63,422 nt of DNA, from contig NZ_JBLYZJ010000014.1 in assembly GCF_048551375.1 (NCBI RefSeq), positions 1 through 63,422 on the forward strand, read 5' to 3'. Shown piece by piece: positions 46,446-54,912 of the stretch (the first letter of the stretch is position 1; every line of letters begins with the position of its first letter). The notes under the pieces were generated by a model that was given only the letters and a program-made list of their open reading frames with translations, was not told the DNA's origin and searched no databases. Made by a program: the position numbers and the translations under genes. The stretch comes from Faucicola sp048551375 (GTDB lineage: Bacteria; Pseudomonadota; Gammaproteobacteria; Pseudomonadales; Moraxellaceae).

Positions 46446-47618
46446 TTACACACGTTCAATAATGGTCGCAATACCTTGACCAAGACCGATACACATGGTG
46501 GCAAGACCGATTTGGGTGTCTTGTTGTTCCATGACGTTTAGTAGCGTAGTGGTAATTCTCGCACCCGAACAGCCCAATGGATGACCCAACGCAATCGCAC
46601 CACCATTTAAGTTGACGATATCCAAACGGTCTTGTAAGTTTAGACCTTTTAACACTGACAAACCTTGAGCAGCAAAGGCTTCGTTTAGCTCGATGGTTTG
46701 GATATCTTCAAGGCTCATGCCTGCACGTTTTAGGGCTTTTTGGGTAGCAGGGACAGGACCATAACCCATGATAGCGGCATCACAACCAGCCACTGCCATT
46801 GAGCGGATTCTTGCACGAGGGGTCAAGCCCAAATCTTTGGCTTTTTGAGCAGACATGATGAGCATCGCAGACGCACCATCAGATAGGGCAGATGAAGTCG
46901 CTGCCGTCACTGTACCACCTTTGGGGTCAAATACAGGGCGTAATGCTTGGAATGCTTCAAGGTTAGCATCTGGACGAATCACTTCGTCAATGGTGCAAAG
47001 CTGTAAATTACCTGCTTCGTCATGTCCTTCGATACCGATGATTTCTTTGTCAAAACGACCTTGTTGGGTCGCTTCCCATGCACGGCGGTGCGATTCAACA
47101 CCAAACGCATCTTGTTCAGCACGGCTGATATTGTTCATACGACCGAGCATTTCTGCGGTCAAGCCCATCATATTTGAGGCTTTGGCGTAGTGCTTTGAGG
47201 CTTCTGGGTTGAGGTCGATACCGTGCATCATGCCAACGTGTCCCATGTGTTCCACGCCACCGATGATGAATACATCACCTTGATTAGTCATAATTTGGGC
47301 AGCAGCGGTGTGTAGGGCTTGCATTGATGAGCCACATAGACGGTTAACGGTTTGTCCACCTGCGGTTTTTGGAATATCAGCCAATAGACCAATATTGCGA
47401 CCGATGTTCATGCCTTGCTCTAGAGTTTGGTTAACACAGCCCCAAATCACGTCTTCAACCAGTTTGGTATCAAACGGATTGCGTTCAACCAACGCTTTAA
47501 CAAGCTGGGCTGACATACTGTCGGCACGCACGTTACGAAACATACCGTTTTTGGATTTACCCATGGCGGTACGCACGCCATCGACAATTACCACATCTTT
47601 TGGACTTAGTGTAGTCAT
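46446..47618 (-). CDS. fadA: 3-ketoacyl-CoA thiolase FadA
   Basis: A 390-residue beta subunit of the fatty acid beta-oxidation complex; it cleaves 3-ketoacyl-CoA to acetyl-CoA and shortened acyl-CoA. Seen: VDGVRTAMGKSKNGMFRNVR near the N terminus, VNRLCGSSMQALHTAA with the active-site Cys (about residue 93), GGVEHMGHVGMMHG, TSALSDGASAML, ELNEAFAAQGLSVL, GGAIALGHPLGCSGARITT (catalytic His) and MCIGLGQGIATI (second Cys). AAGGAA precedes the ATG. It follows fadB by 127 bases that contain a family E repeat. Confidence 0.96.
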   Translation of the reverse strand: MTTLSPKDVVIVDGVRTAMGKSKNGMFRNVRADSMSAQLVKALVERNPFDTKLVEDVIWGCVNQTLEQGMNIGRNIGLLADIPKTAGGQTVNRLCGSSMQALHTAAAQIMTNQGDVFIIGGVEHMGHVGMMHGIDLNPEASKHYAKASNMMGLTAEMLGRMNNISRAEQDAFGVESHRRAWEATQQGRFDKEIIGIEGHDEAGNLQLCTIDEVIRPDANLEAFQALRPVFDPKGGTVTAATSSALSDGASAMLIMSAQKAKDLGLTPRARIRSMAVAGCDAAIMGYGPVPATQKALKRAGMSLEDIQTIELNEAFAAQGLSVLKGLNLQDRLDIVNLNGGAIALGHPLGCSGARITTTLLNVMEQQDTQIGLATMCIGLGQGIATIIERV

Positions 47619-47665
47619 TTTTATTCCTTAAAAACTTATTAATTTGTATGAATTAATCGAATTTT

Positions 47666-47740
47666 AATCCCCCTAAATCCCCCTTTTTCAAAGGGGGACT
47701 TCTCCCCTCCTTTATCTAAAGGAGGGGTTGGGGGAGGATT
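47666..47740. repeat. family E element in the fadB-fadA gap
   Basis: AATCCCCCTAAATCCCCCTT, CCCCTCCTTTATCTAAAGGA and GGGGTTGGGGGAGGATT. It ends at the last fadB codons and could form a strong mRNA hairpin between the two cistrons. Confidence 0.6.
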
Positions 47741-47745
47741 TTTCA

Positions 47746-49893
47746 TTAATAAAACGTTTTGCCATTTTGTGCCATGTCACGAAGCATTTGTGGGGCTTCG
47801 TAGGCTTTGCCAAGATGGGCATATTTATCGCACAATGCCACGTATTCAGCCACGCCAACTTGGTCGATATAACGGCATGGGCCACCACGGAACGGTGGGA
47901 AACCAATACCCATAATCATCGCCATATCCGCTTCGGCAGGGGTGGCTACGATGTTATCTTCTAGGCAACGTACCGTTTCATTACACAAGGCAACCATCAT
48001 ACGGTCAACGATTTCTTGGTCGTCAAAGGCTTTTGGTGCGTCAACGACTGCTTTTAGCACGTCTAGGGTCGCTGGGTCAGCTTTTTTGGCAGGTTTACCT
48101 TTTTTGTCGACTTCATATTTATAGAAGCCCACGCCATTTTTTTGACCCAAACGGTTGGCTTCAAACAAGGCTTGAATACTGCCTTTGTAGTCAGGTTTCA
48201 TGCGGTCTGGGAAGCCATCTGCCATCACTTCTGCACCGTGTACCCCTGTATCTAAGCCAACCACGTCAATGAGGTAAGCAGGGCCCATCGGCCAGCCGAA
48301 TTTTTCCATGACTTTATCGATTTGTTGGAAGTCTGCCCCTTGTTTTAGCAACAAGTCAAACGCCCCAAAATAAGGGAATAACACACGGTTTACCAAGAAA
48401 CCAGGGCAATCATTGACGACAACTGGCACTTTACCCATACGTTCTGCTAGAGCAACGGTGGTGGCAATCGCTTCATCAGATGATTTTTCGCCACGGATAA
48501 CTTCAACCAATGGCATTTTATGCACTGGGTTAAAAAAGTGCATACCCACGAAGTTTTCTGGGCGTTCTAGTACAGAAGCCAAGTAAGTAATTGAAATAGT
48601 TGAAGTATTTGATGCTAAGATGGCATCTTTTTTCACCAAACCTTCGACTTCTTTTAACACAGCATGTTTGACTTTTGGATTTTCGACAACGGCTTCAATG
48701 ACAATGTCCGTTGCACCAAAGTCGCCATAGTTCAAGGTTGGGCGAATTAGGCTTAAGGTTTTGCCCATTTGCTCGCCTGTCACTTTACCACGAGCCATAC
48801 CGCTGGCTAGGTGTTTGGTGGCTTCCGACATACCCAAATCAAGCTGTTCTGACTTGATGTCTTTCATGATGATTGGCAAGCCTTTTGAGGCGGATTGATA
48901 AGCGATACCACCGCCCATGATACCTGCTCCCAATACGGCAGCTTCTTTGATTTCGTGAGCTTTGGCACTGTGTTGTTTTGCCATTTTTTTGACGGCTTGG
49001 TCGTTTAAGAATAGACCAACAAGGCTGGCAGCTTGTGGGGTTTTGGCAGCTTTAGCAAAGGCAGAAGACTCCACTTCGATGGCTTTATCACGTGGTAAAT
49101 TCACGTGTTTTTCAATCGCTTCTAACGCAATTTTTGGGGCTGGGTATTGAGCAGGATTGGCTTTTGAGAACAATACGCCTTTGGCAGAATTGAACGCCAT
49201 CGCTTGTTCAAGTTGATTAAGGGTAATTGGGTTGATTTTTTCAGCATGGCGAGCTTTCCAGTTTAGGTCGCCTTTGATAGCTTTTTTGACCAAATCAATC
49301 GCTGATTGTTCAAGGCTATCTGCTGATACCACTGCATCGACCATACCTACTTTCAATGCTGCATCAGGTTTTTGTGTCGCACCGCCAGCGATGATTTCAA
49401 GGGCATTGTCCACACCAATGATACGAGGCAAACGCACCGAACCACCGAAGCCAGGGAAAATACCCAATTGGGTTTCTGGCAACGCAATCACGGCTTTGTC
49501 GCTCATCACACGGTAGTCACACACCAAGGTCATCTCACAACCGCCACCCATCGCAGCCCCATTGATGGCAGCGACTTTAGGGAAGGGTAAATCTTCAAAA
49601 CGGTTAAAAATTTGGTTGATATCCAACACCCATTTGGCGATGTCAGCTTCGTCTTTTTTGAACGACTCAACAAATTCAGTGATATCCGCCCCTGCGATAA
49701 AGACTTTTTTGCCAGAAGTGACGATAACACCTTTTACATCTTTGGCATTTTCTAGGGATGTGACCGCTTCGCCAAACTCTTTGACAGTCGCTTGGTCAAA
49801 TTTATTGACGCTGTCGGTTTTATTATCGTAATTTAGCTTCGCAATGCCATCTTCAAGCAAAGTGACGCTAATGTTATTTCCTTGGTATATCAT
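47746..49893 (-). CDS. fadB: fatty acid oxidation complex subunit alpha FadB
   Basis: A 715-residue multifunctional enzyme: enoyl-CoA hydratase/isomerase then 3-hydroxyacyl-CoA dehydrogenase. Seen: crotonase domain with GKKVFIAGADITEF (about 61-74), AINGAAMGGGCEMTLVCDYR (oxyanion hole, Glu at about 119) and PETQLGIFPGFGGSVRLPR; the NAD-binding AAVLGAGIMGGGIAYQSA (about 317-334); STISITYLASVLERPENFVG; MHFFNPVHKMPLVEVIRG with the catalytic His (about 453); and a C-terminal helical domain with GIGFPPFRGGPCRYIDQVG. AAGGAG precedes the ATG. First gene of fadBA. Confidence 0.97.
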   Translation of the reverse strand: MIYQGNNISVTLLEDGIAKLNYDNKTDSVNKFDQATVKEFGEAVTSLENAKDVKGVIVTSGKKVFIAGADITEFVESFKKDEADIAKWVLDINQIFNRFEDLPFPKVAAINGAAMGGGCEMTLVCDYRVMSDKAVIALPETQLGIFPGFGGSVRLPRIIGVDNALEIIAGGATQKPDAALKVGMVDAVVSADSLEQSAIDLVKKAIKGDLNWKARHAEKINPITLNQLEQAMAFNSAKGVLFSKANPAQYPAPKIALEAIEKHVNLPRDKAIEVESSAFAKAAKTPQAASLVGLFLNDQAVKKMAKQHSAKAHEIKEAAVLGAGIMGGGIAYQSASKGLPIIMKDIKSEQLDLGMSEATKHLASGMARGKVTGEQMGKTLSLIRPTLNYGDFGATDIVIEAVVENPKVKHAVLKEVEGLVKKDAILASNTSTISITYLASVLERPENFVGMHFFNPVHKMPLVEVIRGEKSSDEAIATTVALAERMGKVPVVVNDCPGFLVNRVLFPYFGAFDLLLKQGADFQQIDKVMEKFGWPMGPAYLIDVVGLDTGVHGAEVMADGFPDRMKPDYKGSIQALFEANRLGQKNGVGFYKYEVDKKGKPAKKADPATLDVLKAVVDAPKAFDDQEIVDRMMVALCNETVRCLEDNIVATPAEADMAMIMGIGFPPFRGGPCRYIDQVGVAEYVALCDKYAHLGKAYEAPQMLRDMAQNGKTFY

Positions 49894-50141
49894 GGATAAC
49901 TCCTTGATTTGTGAAAAGATTTATGGAATTGTATAAAGATACCTAAGTCCATGTGCAAAGCAACTGCCTTAAAAAATACGCAAAAGCATCTTTAAAACAA
50001 CAAAAAACAAAGCGGTTGAGTGGTTAATTTCAATCGTGGCTAGTTTACTATACTTATAGGTTATGATTGAGGGCGATTTTGCCAAACTCAAATGACTATC
50101 TAGTCATAATCTTGCCAGCCATCATGTGTCAGCCGATTGGG

Positions 50142-50516
50142 TTAAACGATTCGTTTGACATAACTATCCGCCAATTCTATCGCATTGACGGTGATTTGTA
50201 GTTGCCCTGTCAAATGAATGTGGCTTTCGACCTGCATCAAATGTTGAGCAATATTATCTGCTATCAATTGGCAAAATTGGCTCTTTAACGCCTCGCTTCG
50301 CCCTTTGACCAAATACAAAGTCACAGCAATAAAAGCCTGATGGCTGTGTGGCTCTAACCCAATACACTCAGCGTCCGCTTTGTGCCAACGAGCCTTGATG
50401 GCAGTTGCAGGGGTAAAATGTCCTGTATCAAATAAGGCTTGATTCAGCGTGGACAATAAGGCAGTTGGTTGTTTTAACTCAATATTTCGACTGGTTTCAA
50501 TGATAAGATGGGGCAT
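50142..50516 (-). CDS. 5-carboxymethyl-2-hydroxymuconate isomerase family protein
   Basis: A 124-residue tautomerase-superfamily protein of the HpaF/CHMI family. Seen: MPHLIIETSRNIELKQPTAL, in which Pro2 becomes the N-terminal catalytic base after Met removal; FDTGHFTPATAIKARWHKAD; HSHQAFIAVTLYLVKGRS; and HIHLTGQLQITVNAIEL. Length matches (about 125). HpaF works in homoprotocatechuate degradation, but no hpa genes are near, so this may have another substrate. AGGAAT precedes the ATG. It is probably a lone gene. Confidence 0.85.
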   Translation of the reverse strand: MPHLIIETSRNIELKQPTALLSTLNQALFDTGHFTPATAIKARWHKADAECIGLEPHSHQAFIAVTLYLVKGRSEALKSQFCQLIADNIAQHLMQVESHIHLTGQLQITVNAIELADSYVKRIV

Positions 50517-50542
50517 GACTTTATTCCTATTGTAGATTGTGA

Positions 50543-50708
50543 AATCTCCCCCAACCCCCTCTTTGCAAAAGAGGGGGCTTTGTCCTGTGCATAGATTTGG
50601 TTTAAGGGTAAAAACCTCTCTCTAAAAAAGATTAGATTTCGCCCTATTCACCAATTTATTTTTAGGCAAAAGTCCCCCTTTGGAAAAGGGGGATTTAGGG
50701 GGATTTTT
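50543..50708. repeat. family E element (long copy)
   Basis: AATCTCCCCCAACCCCCTCT and GAGGGGGC on the left, a spacer of about 90 bases, then AGTCCCCCTTTGGAAAAGGG and GGATTTAGGGGG on the right. This is the same left and right blocks as the other copies with a different middle. Confidence 0.6.
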
Positions 50709-50789
50709 AGTTAATCATTTGCTTTTGTTTCAGCTAATTTTTCCTCAACCACATGATAAACAAATTCGATTATATTATAAGGTGCATCA

Positions 50790-51266
50790 TCAATCCTGCG
50801 TAATCTCGACAAAACTCGCCCCAAGGGCATTTGCCAAATCCTGCGGACTTAATTCAATCTCTAGCCCTCGCCGTCCTGCACTACAAAACATGGTCACCAA
50901 ATCTTTGGCAGTGATATCAATCACCGTGGGCAAGCGTTTTTTCTGACCCAACGGACTGACACCGCCCAACACATAGCCAGTAGTACGCTCCACCAGTTTT
51001 GGGTCTGCCATGTCCATCTTTTTTAGCCCTACGGCTTTGGCGATTTTTTTGAGATTGAGCCGATGCTCGACAGGCACGACTGCCACTGCCACTGCCAATT
51101 TGCCATGCTCATCTGCCACCACCAAGGTCTTAAACACCCTTGCAGGGTCAACGCCCATTTTTTCGGCAGCCTCTAGTCCATAGCTGTCGCTGTTGGGGTC
51201 GTGTTGATACTCATGGATTTGGAAATTTAGCTTTAATTTTTTGGCAATATTAATGGCAGGGGTCAT
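50790..51266 (-). CDS. ybaK: Cys-tRNA(Pro)/Cys-tRNA(Cys) deacylase
   Basis: A 158-residue YbaK/EbsC protein that hydrolyses mischarged Cys-tRNA(Pro), a trans-editing role beside ProRS. Seen: INIAKKLKLNFQIHEYQHDP (residues 5-24), GLDPARVFKTLVV-type segment GVDPARVFKTLVVADEHG (catalytic-region Lys, about residue 45), VPVEHRLNLKKIAKAVGLKK, TGYVLGGVSPLGQKKRLPTV and SAGRRGLEIELSPQDLANAL. Length is normal (159 in E. coli). Transcribed alone on the minus strand. Confidence 0.95.
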   Translation of the reverse strand: MTPAINIAKKLKLNFQIHEYQHDPNSDSYGLEAAEKMGVDPARVFKTLVVADEHGKLAVAVAVVPVEHRLNLKKIAKAVGLKKMDMADPKLVERTTGYVLGGVSPLGQKKRLPTVIDITAKDLVTMFCSAGRRGLEIELSPQDLANALGASFVEITQD

Positions 51267-51323
51267 GGTATTTTCTCAATAGCAAACAAACCTAAAATCC
51301 TACCCATTATGCAAATTTTTGCC

Positions 51324-51355
51324 AAAAAAAACCAGTCAGCACAGGGCGACTGGTC
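51324..51355 (-). terminator. terminator after cytochrome c gene
   Basis: Minus strand: GACCAGTC, a ten-base loop and GACTGGT followed by eight T residues, about 50 bases after the cytochrome stop at 51404. Confidence 0.88.
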
Positions 51356-51403
51356 GATAACATTACAATTTAAAACATTGTTAAAAAATTGCGATGCCAA
51401 TTA

Positions 51404-51898
51404 TTAGCTATTTTTAGATACCATGTAATCCACGGCTGATTTAACATCCGCATCTGAAGCCGTGCTACCACCTTTTGGTGGCATAACACCGTTTTTACCT
51501 GTAAAACCTTCAATAGCGTGCTTATATAGGGTATCTTTGCCTTGAGCGATACGAGGTGACCATGATGCTTTATCGCCAAATTTCGGAGCCCCCATCAAGC
51601 CTGTTTCATGGCACGTTTTACAAGTGCTAGCATATAATGCCTCGCCTGCATTTGCCCCACCTGCAGTCGCAGTGGCTGTCATGGCACTACTTGCTGGAGC
51701 GGTGGTCATTTGAGCGGTTGGGGTCGCTTTTTCTTTTGATACAGGGGCTGGGTTATTGGCACGAGCGATTTCGCCTTGTTCGGCGGCGATTTCTTCGGTA
51801 GGTTTATGTTCGGCAGATTCGTGCTTGCTACAAGCCGTCATGCTCATCAATACGCTTGCCAATAAAACGGCAGATTTGGTGTTTAACAGTGCCATCAT
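51404..51898 (-). CDS. c-type cytochrome (cytochrome c5-like), probable lipoprotein
   Basis: 164 residues (ATG 51898, or ATG 51895, which is better spaced from GAGGAA). The N terminus is a signal with a lipobox-like MTAC (VLLASVLMSMTACSK), so the mature protein may be anchored by a lipid-modified Cys. A Thr/Ala-rich linker follows (about 45-85). One haem c site CKTCH (about 95-99), then GAPKFGDKASWSPR and the axial Met in GVMPPKGG (about 138-145), as in cytochrome c5/c551 families that shuttle electrons in the periplasm. No oxidase genes are adjacent, so its partners are unknown. Confidence 0.9.
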   Translation of the reverse strand: MMALLNTKSAVLLASVLMSMTACSKHESAEHKPTEEIAAEQGEIARANNPAPVSKEKATPTAQMTTAPASSAMTATATAGGANAGEALYASTCKTCHETGLMGAPKFGDKASWSPRIAQGKDTLYKHAIEGFTGKNGVMPPKGGSTASDADVKSAVDYMVSKNS

Positions 51899-52366
51899 CT
51901 ATTCCTCAAATGTTTGAATCTATTCAAATATGCTATTGCTTGGTCAGCGATGTTACTAGCCCAACAGATTGTTAATACTAACAAAAACCACTCACAATAA
52001 ATGGTTGGCATCAACAATCGGCAAGTATTTGGCTACCTGCAACTGTACGTTTGTTACTTACTTACGTGCATTATAGCACTTTCTTGGTATTGTGACAGTA
52101 TTCTAACACAGGTTTTCACACAATATCATTTATCTAAGTAAGGGTATTGGTTGGGCAGTATGGATAACGAACAATTTTATACGAATTGTGCATAAAAATC
52201 TTGACTTTAATATGGTTTTTGGATAAAATTCACGCCTATTTTTGTTTTCCTAATCTGAGCTGATGTCTTGCGTGGGTCAGCAAGGCTAATAACGACCTAT
52301 ACAGCCAGATTAATGTCCCTTGCCCATTAAATTCGCTGAACTAACAGCTAGACTTAAGGAGTCTTC
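51899..52366. promoter_or_regulatory. divergent region between cytochrome c gene and rpsU
   Basis: No gene seen in 468 bases. The rpsU promoter is described separately. A decayed family C-like unit (GCGTGGGTCAGCAAGGCTAA) lies at 52270-52289 in the rpsU leader. Confidence 0.4.
52201..52229 (+). promoter_or_regulatory. sigma70 promoter of rpsU
   Basis: TTGACT, exactly 17 bases, TAAAAT: near-consensus -35 and -10 boxes. Transcription would start near 52236, giving a leader of about 130 bases before the rpsU ATG. Confidence 0.75.
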
Positions 52367-52582
52367 ATGCCAGCAGTAAAGGTAAAAGAGAACGAACCAG
52401 TTGATATCGCTATCCGCCGTTTCAAACGTGCTTGTGAAAAAGCAGGCATCTTGGCAGACGTACGTAAACACGAGTTTTATGAAAAACCAACCCAAGAACG
52501 TAAACGCAAAAAAGCGGCTGCGGTAAAACGTTACAAAAAGAAAATGTCACGTGATTCAGTCCGCACCACTCGTCTTTACTAA
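52367..52582 (+). CDS. rpsU: 30S ribosomal protein S21
   Basis: 71 residues, the full family length. Sequence is highly conserved: MPAVKVKENEPVDIAIRRFK, then RACEKAGILADVRKHEFYEK and a basic end KKAAAVKRYKKKMSRDSVRT. S21 is a small-subunit protein needed for initiation. AAGGAG lies nine bases before the ATG. In many gammaproteobacteria rpsU heads the rpsU-dnaG-rpoD operon; here a terminator follows and the next gene is yqeY-like. Confidence 0.98.
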   Translation: MPAVKVKENEPVDIAIRRFKRACEKAGILADVRKHEFYEKPTQERKRKKAAAVKRYKKKMSRDSVRTTRLY

Positions 52583-52634
52583 TATAATCAAGGTCTATTA
52601 TTCCTTTTGTGAAATATGACCTATTAAGACGAAT

Positions 52635-52662
52635 AAAGCCACTTTTTTAAGTGGCTTTTTTA
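52635..52662 (+). terminator. terminator between rpsU and yqeY-like gene
   Basis: Stem AAAGCCACTT / AAGTGGCTTT with a TTTT loop and a T-tract, 53 bases after rpsU. It could act as a partial attenuator, as the next gene starts 29 bases later. Confidence 0.9.
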
Positions 52663-52690
52663 TCATCATATCAATAACAAGGAGTAACCC

Positions 52691-53137
52691 ATGAGTGCCT
52701 TAAAAAACACCTTAACCGAAACCGTCAAAACCGCCATGAAAGCCCGTGAACTTGAAAAAGTCAAAGTGCTACGCAATGTGCAAGCGGTCATCAAACAAAT
52801 CGAAATCGACCGCCAAATCGAGCTTGACGATGCAGGTGTATTAGAAATTTTGCAAAAACAAACCAAACAACGTCAAGAGTCATTGGCAATTTTTACCGCC
52901 AATGGGCGTGAAGACTTGGCTCAAAAAGAACAATTTGAAATTGATATCATCAGCGAATTTTTACCCCAAGCCATGAGCGAAGATGAAGTGGTGGTGTTGG
53001 TAGAAGCCGAAATCGCCAAGCAAGGGGCGACAGGCATGCAACAAATGGGTAGCGTAATGAATGCCCTAAAAGCCCAAACCGCAGGACGTGCTGACCCAGC
53101 GTTAATTTCTAAATTGGTCAAAGCAAAATTGGCTTGA
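52691..53137 (+). CDS. GatB/YqeY domain-containing protein
   Basis: A 148-residue YqeY protein, related to the tRNA-binding tail of GatB amidotransferase. Seen: MSALKNTLTETVKTAMKARE, LRNVQAVIKQIEIDRQIELD, VLEILQKQTKQRQESLAIF, GREDLAQKEQFEIDIISEFLPQ and GSVMNALKAQTAGRADPALI. The paired helices and QQMGSVM segment are diagnostic. Commonly found next to rpsU; exact role (tRNA binding is assumed) is not known. AAGGAG precedes the ATG. Confidence 0.93.
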   Translation: MSALKNTLTETVKTAMKARELEKVKVLRNVQAVIKQIEIDRQIELDDAGVLEILQKQTKQRQESLAIFTANGREDLAQKEQFEIDIISEFLPQAMSEDEVVVLVEAEIAKQGATGMQQMGSVMNALKAQTAGRADPALISKLVKAKLA

Positions 53138-53173
53138 TTGGCACAAACATCAAATTCACAATAAGGTATTTTG

Positions 53174-53197
53174 GTAGGGGCGTATTGTATACGCCCC
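53174..53197 (+). repeat. family A REP-like palindrome
   Basis: GTAGGGGCGTATTGTATACG then CCCC, 36 bases after the yqeY-like gene. Confidence 0.75.
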
Positions 53198-53258
53198 TTT
53201 TGTAAGGTGAGTTAAAAGTACCATGTAAAGCCAACATCTATATTAAAATTGGCACATT

Positions 53259-53325
53259 TCCGTTCGTGGTGAGCTTGTCGAACCATAGCGGAAACCGACC
53301 CTTCGACAGGCTCAGGGCGAGCGGT
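53259..53325. repeat. family D inverted repeat
   Basis: CCGTTCGTGGTGAGCTTGTC and a right arm with CTTCGACAGGCTCAGGGCGA, as at 5137-5200. Confidence 0.65.
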
Positions 53326-53373
53326 TTGCGTACCAAAAAATAATTTCTATGGCTATATCATATTGAACGTTTT

Positions 53374-54561
53374 TCAAGCTAATTGGTTATCCCTCACCGC
53401 CTTAATGCCTTGGTCGGATGCCCATGCCAAAATATCTTCTCGCTTCAATGCTGTTGCCATCAGGTCTGGGAATTGGTCAGGCGTACAGGCAAACACAGGG
53501 CATTCCATACTGGCAAAAATCCCTGCCAAATTCGCATCATACGCAGGTTTGCCATCATCGCTCAATGCCAGTAGCGTAATCACATTCACGCCTTGTTTTT
53601 TAAGCGTTGCAATTCGCCCTATCAATTCTTGCTGATTACCACCCTCATATAAATCTGTAATCAAAATCAAATGCGTCTTGGACGGCTGTTCGATTTTATT
53701 GGCACAGTAGGCGACTGCTTGATTGATGTCCGTACCACCGCCCAACCGCACCCCAAACAGCACGCTGACAGGGTCTTTTAAATCTTCCGTCAAATCAACA
53801 ATGGCGGTATCAAAGCATACCAGTTTGGTTTTGACGCTAGGAATGGATGCCATCACTGCCCCAAAAATCGCACTATACACCACCGAGCTTGCCATACTGC
53901 CCGATTGGTCAACGCACAAAATCACTTCGTCAAGGTCGGTCATACGGCGGTTTTGGCGTAAAAATCCCACCAATTTTTCGGGGACAATGGTCTGATGCTC
54001 GGCTTGATAATGGCGTAAATTCGCCCCAATGGTGCGTGACCAGTCGATATCATTAAAGCGTGGGCGAAAGGTACGTTTGGATTTATTGACTGCCCCACGA
54101 ATGGCTTCGGTGGTTTTTTGCTCAAGGCGTTTCATCAGTTCATCCACCACCTTTTTGATGACCTCACGAGCGGTATCAAGGGTTTTTTCTGGCATGGCGG
54201 AACGTAGGCTGACAAGGTCGGCAACGAGATGCACATCGGCTTCCATCACTGCCAAAAACTCAGGTTCAAGGAGCATTTGCTTAAGACCCAAGCGGTCAAA
54301 GGCATCTTTCTGCACGACTTGGACGACTGAGCTTGGAAAAAACTCACGGATATCACCGAGCCATTTGGCAACTTTGGGGGCGGAGCGACCTAAGCCTCCA
54401 CGCCCTTTTTTATCGTCCTGTCCGTCACCGTAAAGGGCGGATAGGGCTTGGGATAGGCGTTGGTCACGTTCACCAAGGCTTTGGTTGTCGTCATCGACCC
54501 CTAGCACCAATTGCCATCGGCGAGATTGTTCGTTAGGGTCATTTATGTCAGTCGTTTGCAT
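53374..54561 (-). CDS. VWA-domain protein of the MoxR/DUF5682/SWIM cluster (YehP-like)
   Basis: About 395 residues from ATG 54561 (GAG seven bases upstream; ATG 54573 is possible). The N-terminal half is helical and charged (SQALSALYGDGQDDKKGRGG; VAKWLGDIREFFPSSVVQVV). The C-terminal half is a von Willebrand A domain with a complete MIDAS: DQSGSMASS (about 218-226), GGGTDINQAV (about 274) and ITDLYEGGN (about 301). VWA proteins pair with MoxR-type AAA ATPases as metal-dependent adaptors. It is last in the minus-strand order and is separated from the DUF5682 gene by the RAYT insertion. Resembles E. coli YehP; function unknown. Confidence 0.88.
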   Translation of the reverse strand: MQTTDINDPNEQSRRWQLVLGVDDDNQSLGERDQRLSQALSALYGDGQDDKKGRGGLGRSAPKVAKWLGDIREFFPSSVVQVVQKDAFDRLGLKQMLLEPEFLAVMEADVHLVADLVSLRSAMPEKTLDTAREVIKKVVDELMKRLEQKTTEAIRGAVNKSKRTFRPRFNDIDWSRTIGANLRHYQAEHQTIVPEKLVGFLRQNRRMTDLDEVILCVDQSGSMASSVVYSAIFGAVMASIPSVKTKLVCFDTAIVDLTEDLKDPVSVLFGVRLGGGTDINQAVAYCANKIEQPSKTHLILITDLYEGGNQQELIGRIATLKKQGVNVITLLALSDDGKPAYDANLAGIFASMECPVFACTPDQFPDLMATALKREDILAWASDQGIKAVRDNQLA

Positions 54562-54610
54562 TGTTTTTCTCATTCAGATTTAAGCAAAAATATCGCTTGT
54601 TGTTTTAGGT

Positions 54611-54699
54611 CGTAGGTTGGGTCGAAGTATGAGACCCAACAAATTTAACCAATATCCATATTTTTGATGTTGGGTTTCGCAGGCTCAACCCAACCTACG
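54611..54699. repeat. family B REP pair 1, upstream of RAYT
   Basis: GTAGGTTGGGTCGAAGTATG then AGACCCAAC (54612-54640) faces a minus-strand copy at 54668-54699 (GTAGGTTGGGTTGAGCCTGC then GAAACCCAACA). Each unit is a GTAG head plus a TTGGGT.../...ACCCAA hairpin; the pair forms a BIME-like unit with a 27-base spacer. Confidence 0.85.
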
Positions 54700-54740
54700 T
54701 TATTAAACATAGTTCCATTGTTCTTTCTTATCATAATCAT

Positions 54741-54828
54741 GGTAGGTTGGGTCGAAGTATGAGACCCAACAGTTTAACCAATATCCATATTTTTAATGTT
54801 GGGTTTCGCAGGCTCAACCCAACCTACG
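54741..54828. repeat. family B REP pair 2, upstream of RAYT
   Basis: Forward unit at 54742-54770 and inverted unit at 54797-54828. Nearly identical to pair 1 including the TTTAACCAATATCCATAT spacer, so one pair is a recent duplicate of the other. It ends 84 bases before the RAYT ATG. Confidence 0.85.
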
Positions 54829-54912
54829 GTTATTACATTTCCAATAAAATTAAATTGGTAAATTTTCTCATTGCCACTATAATCATCAATCAAACATCAA
54901 ATTTTGAAAGAT

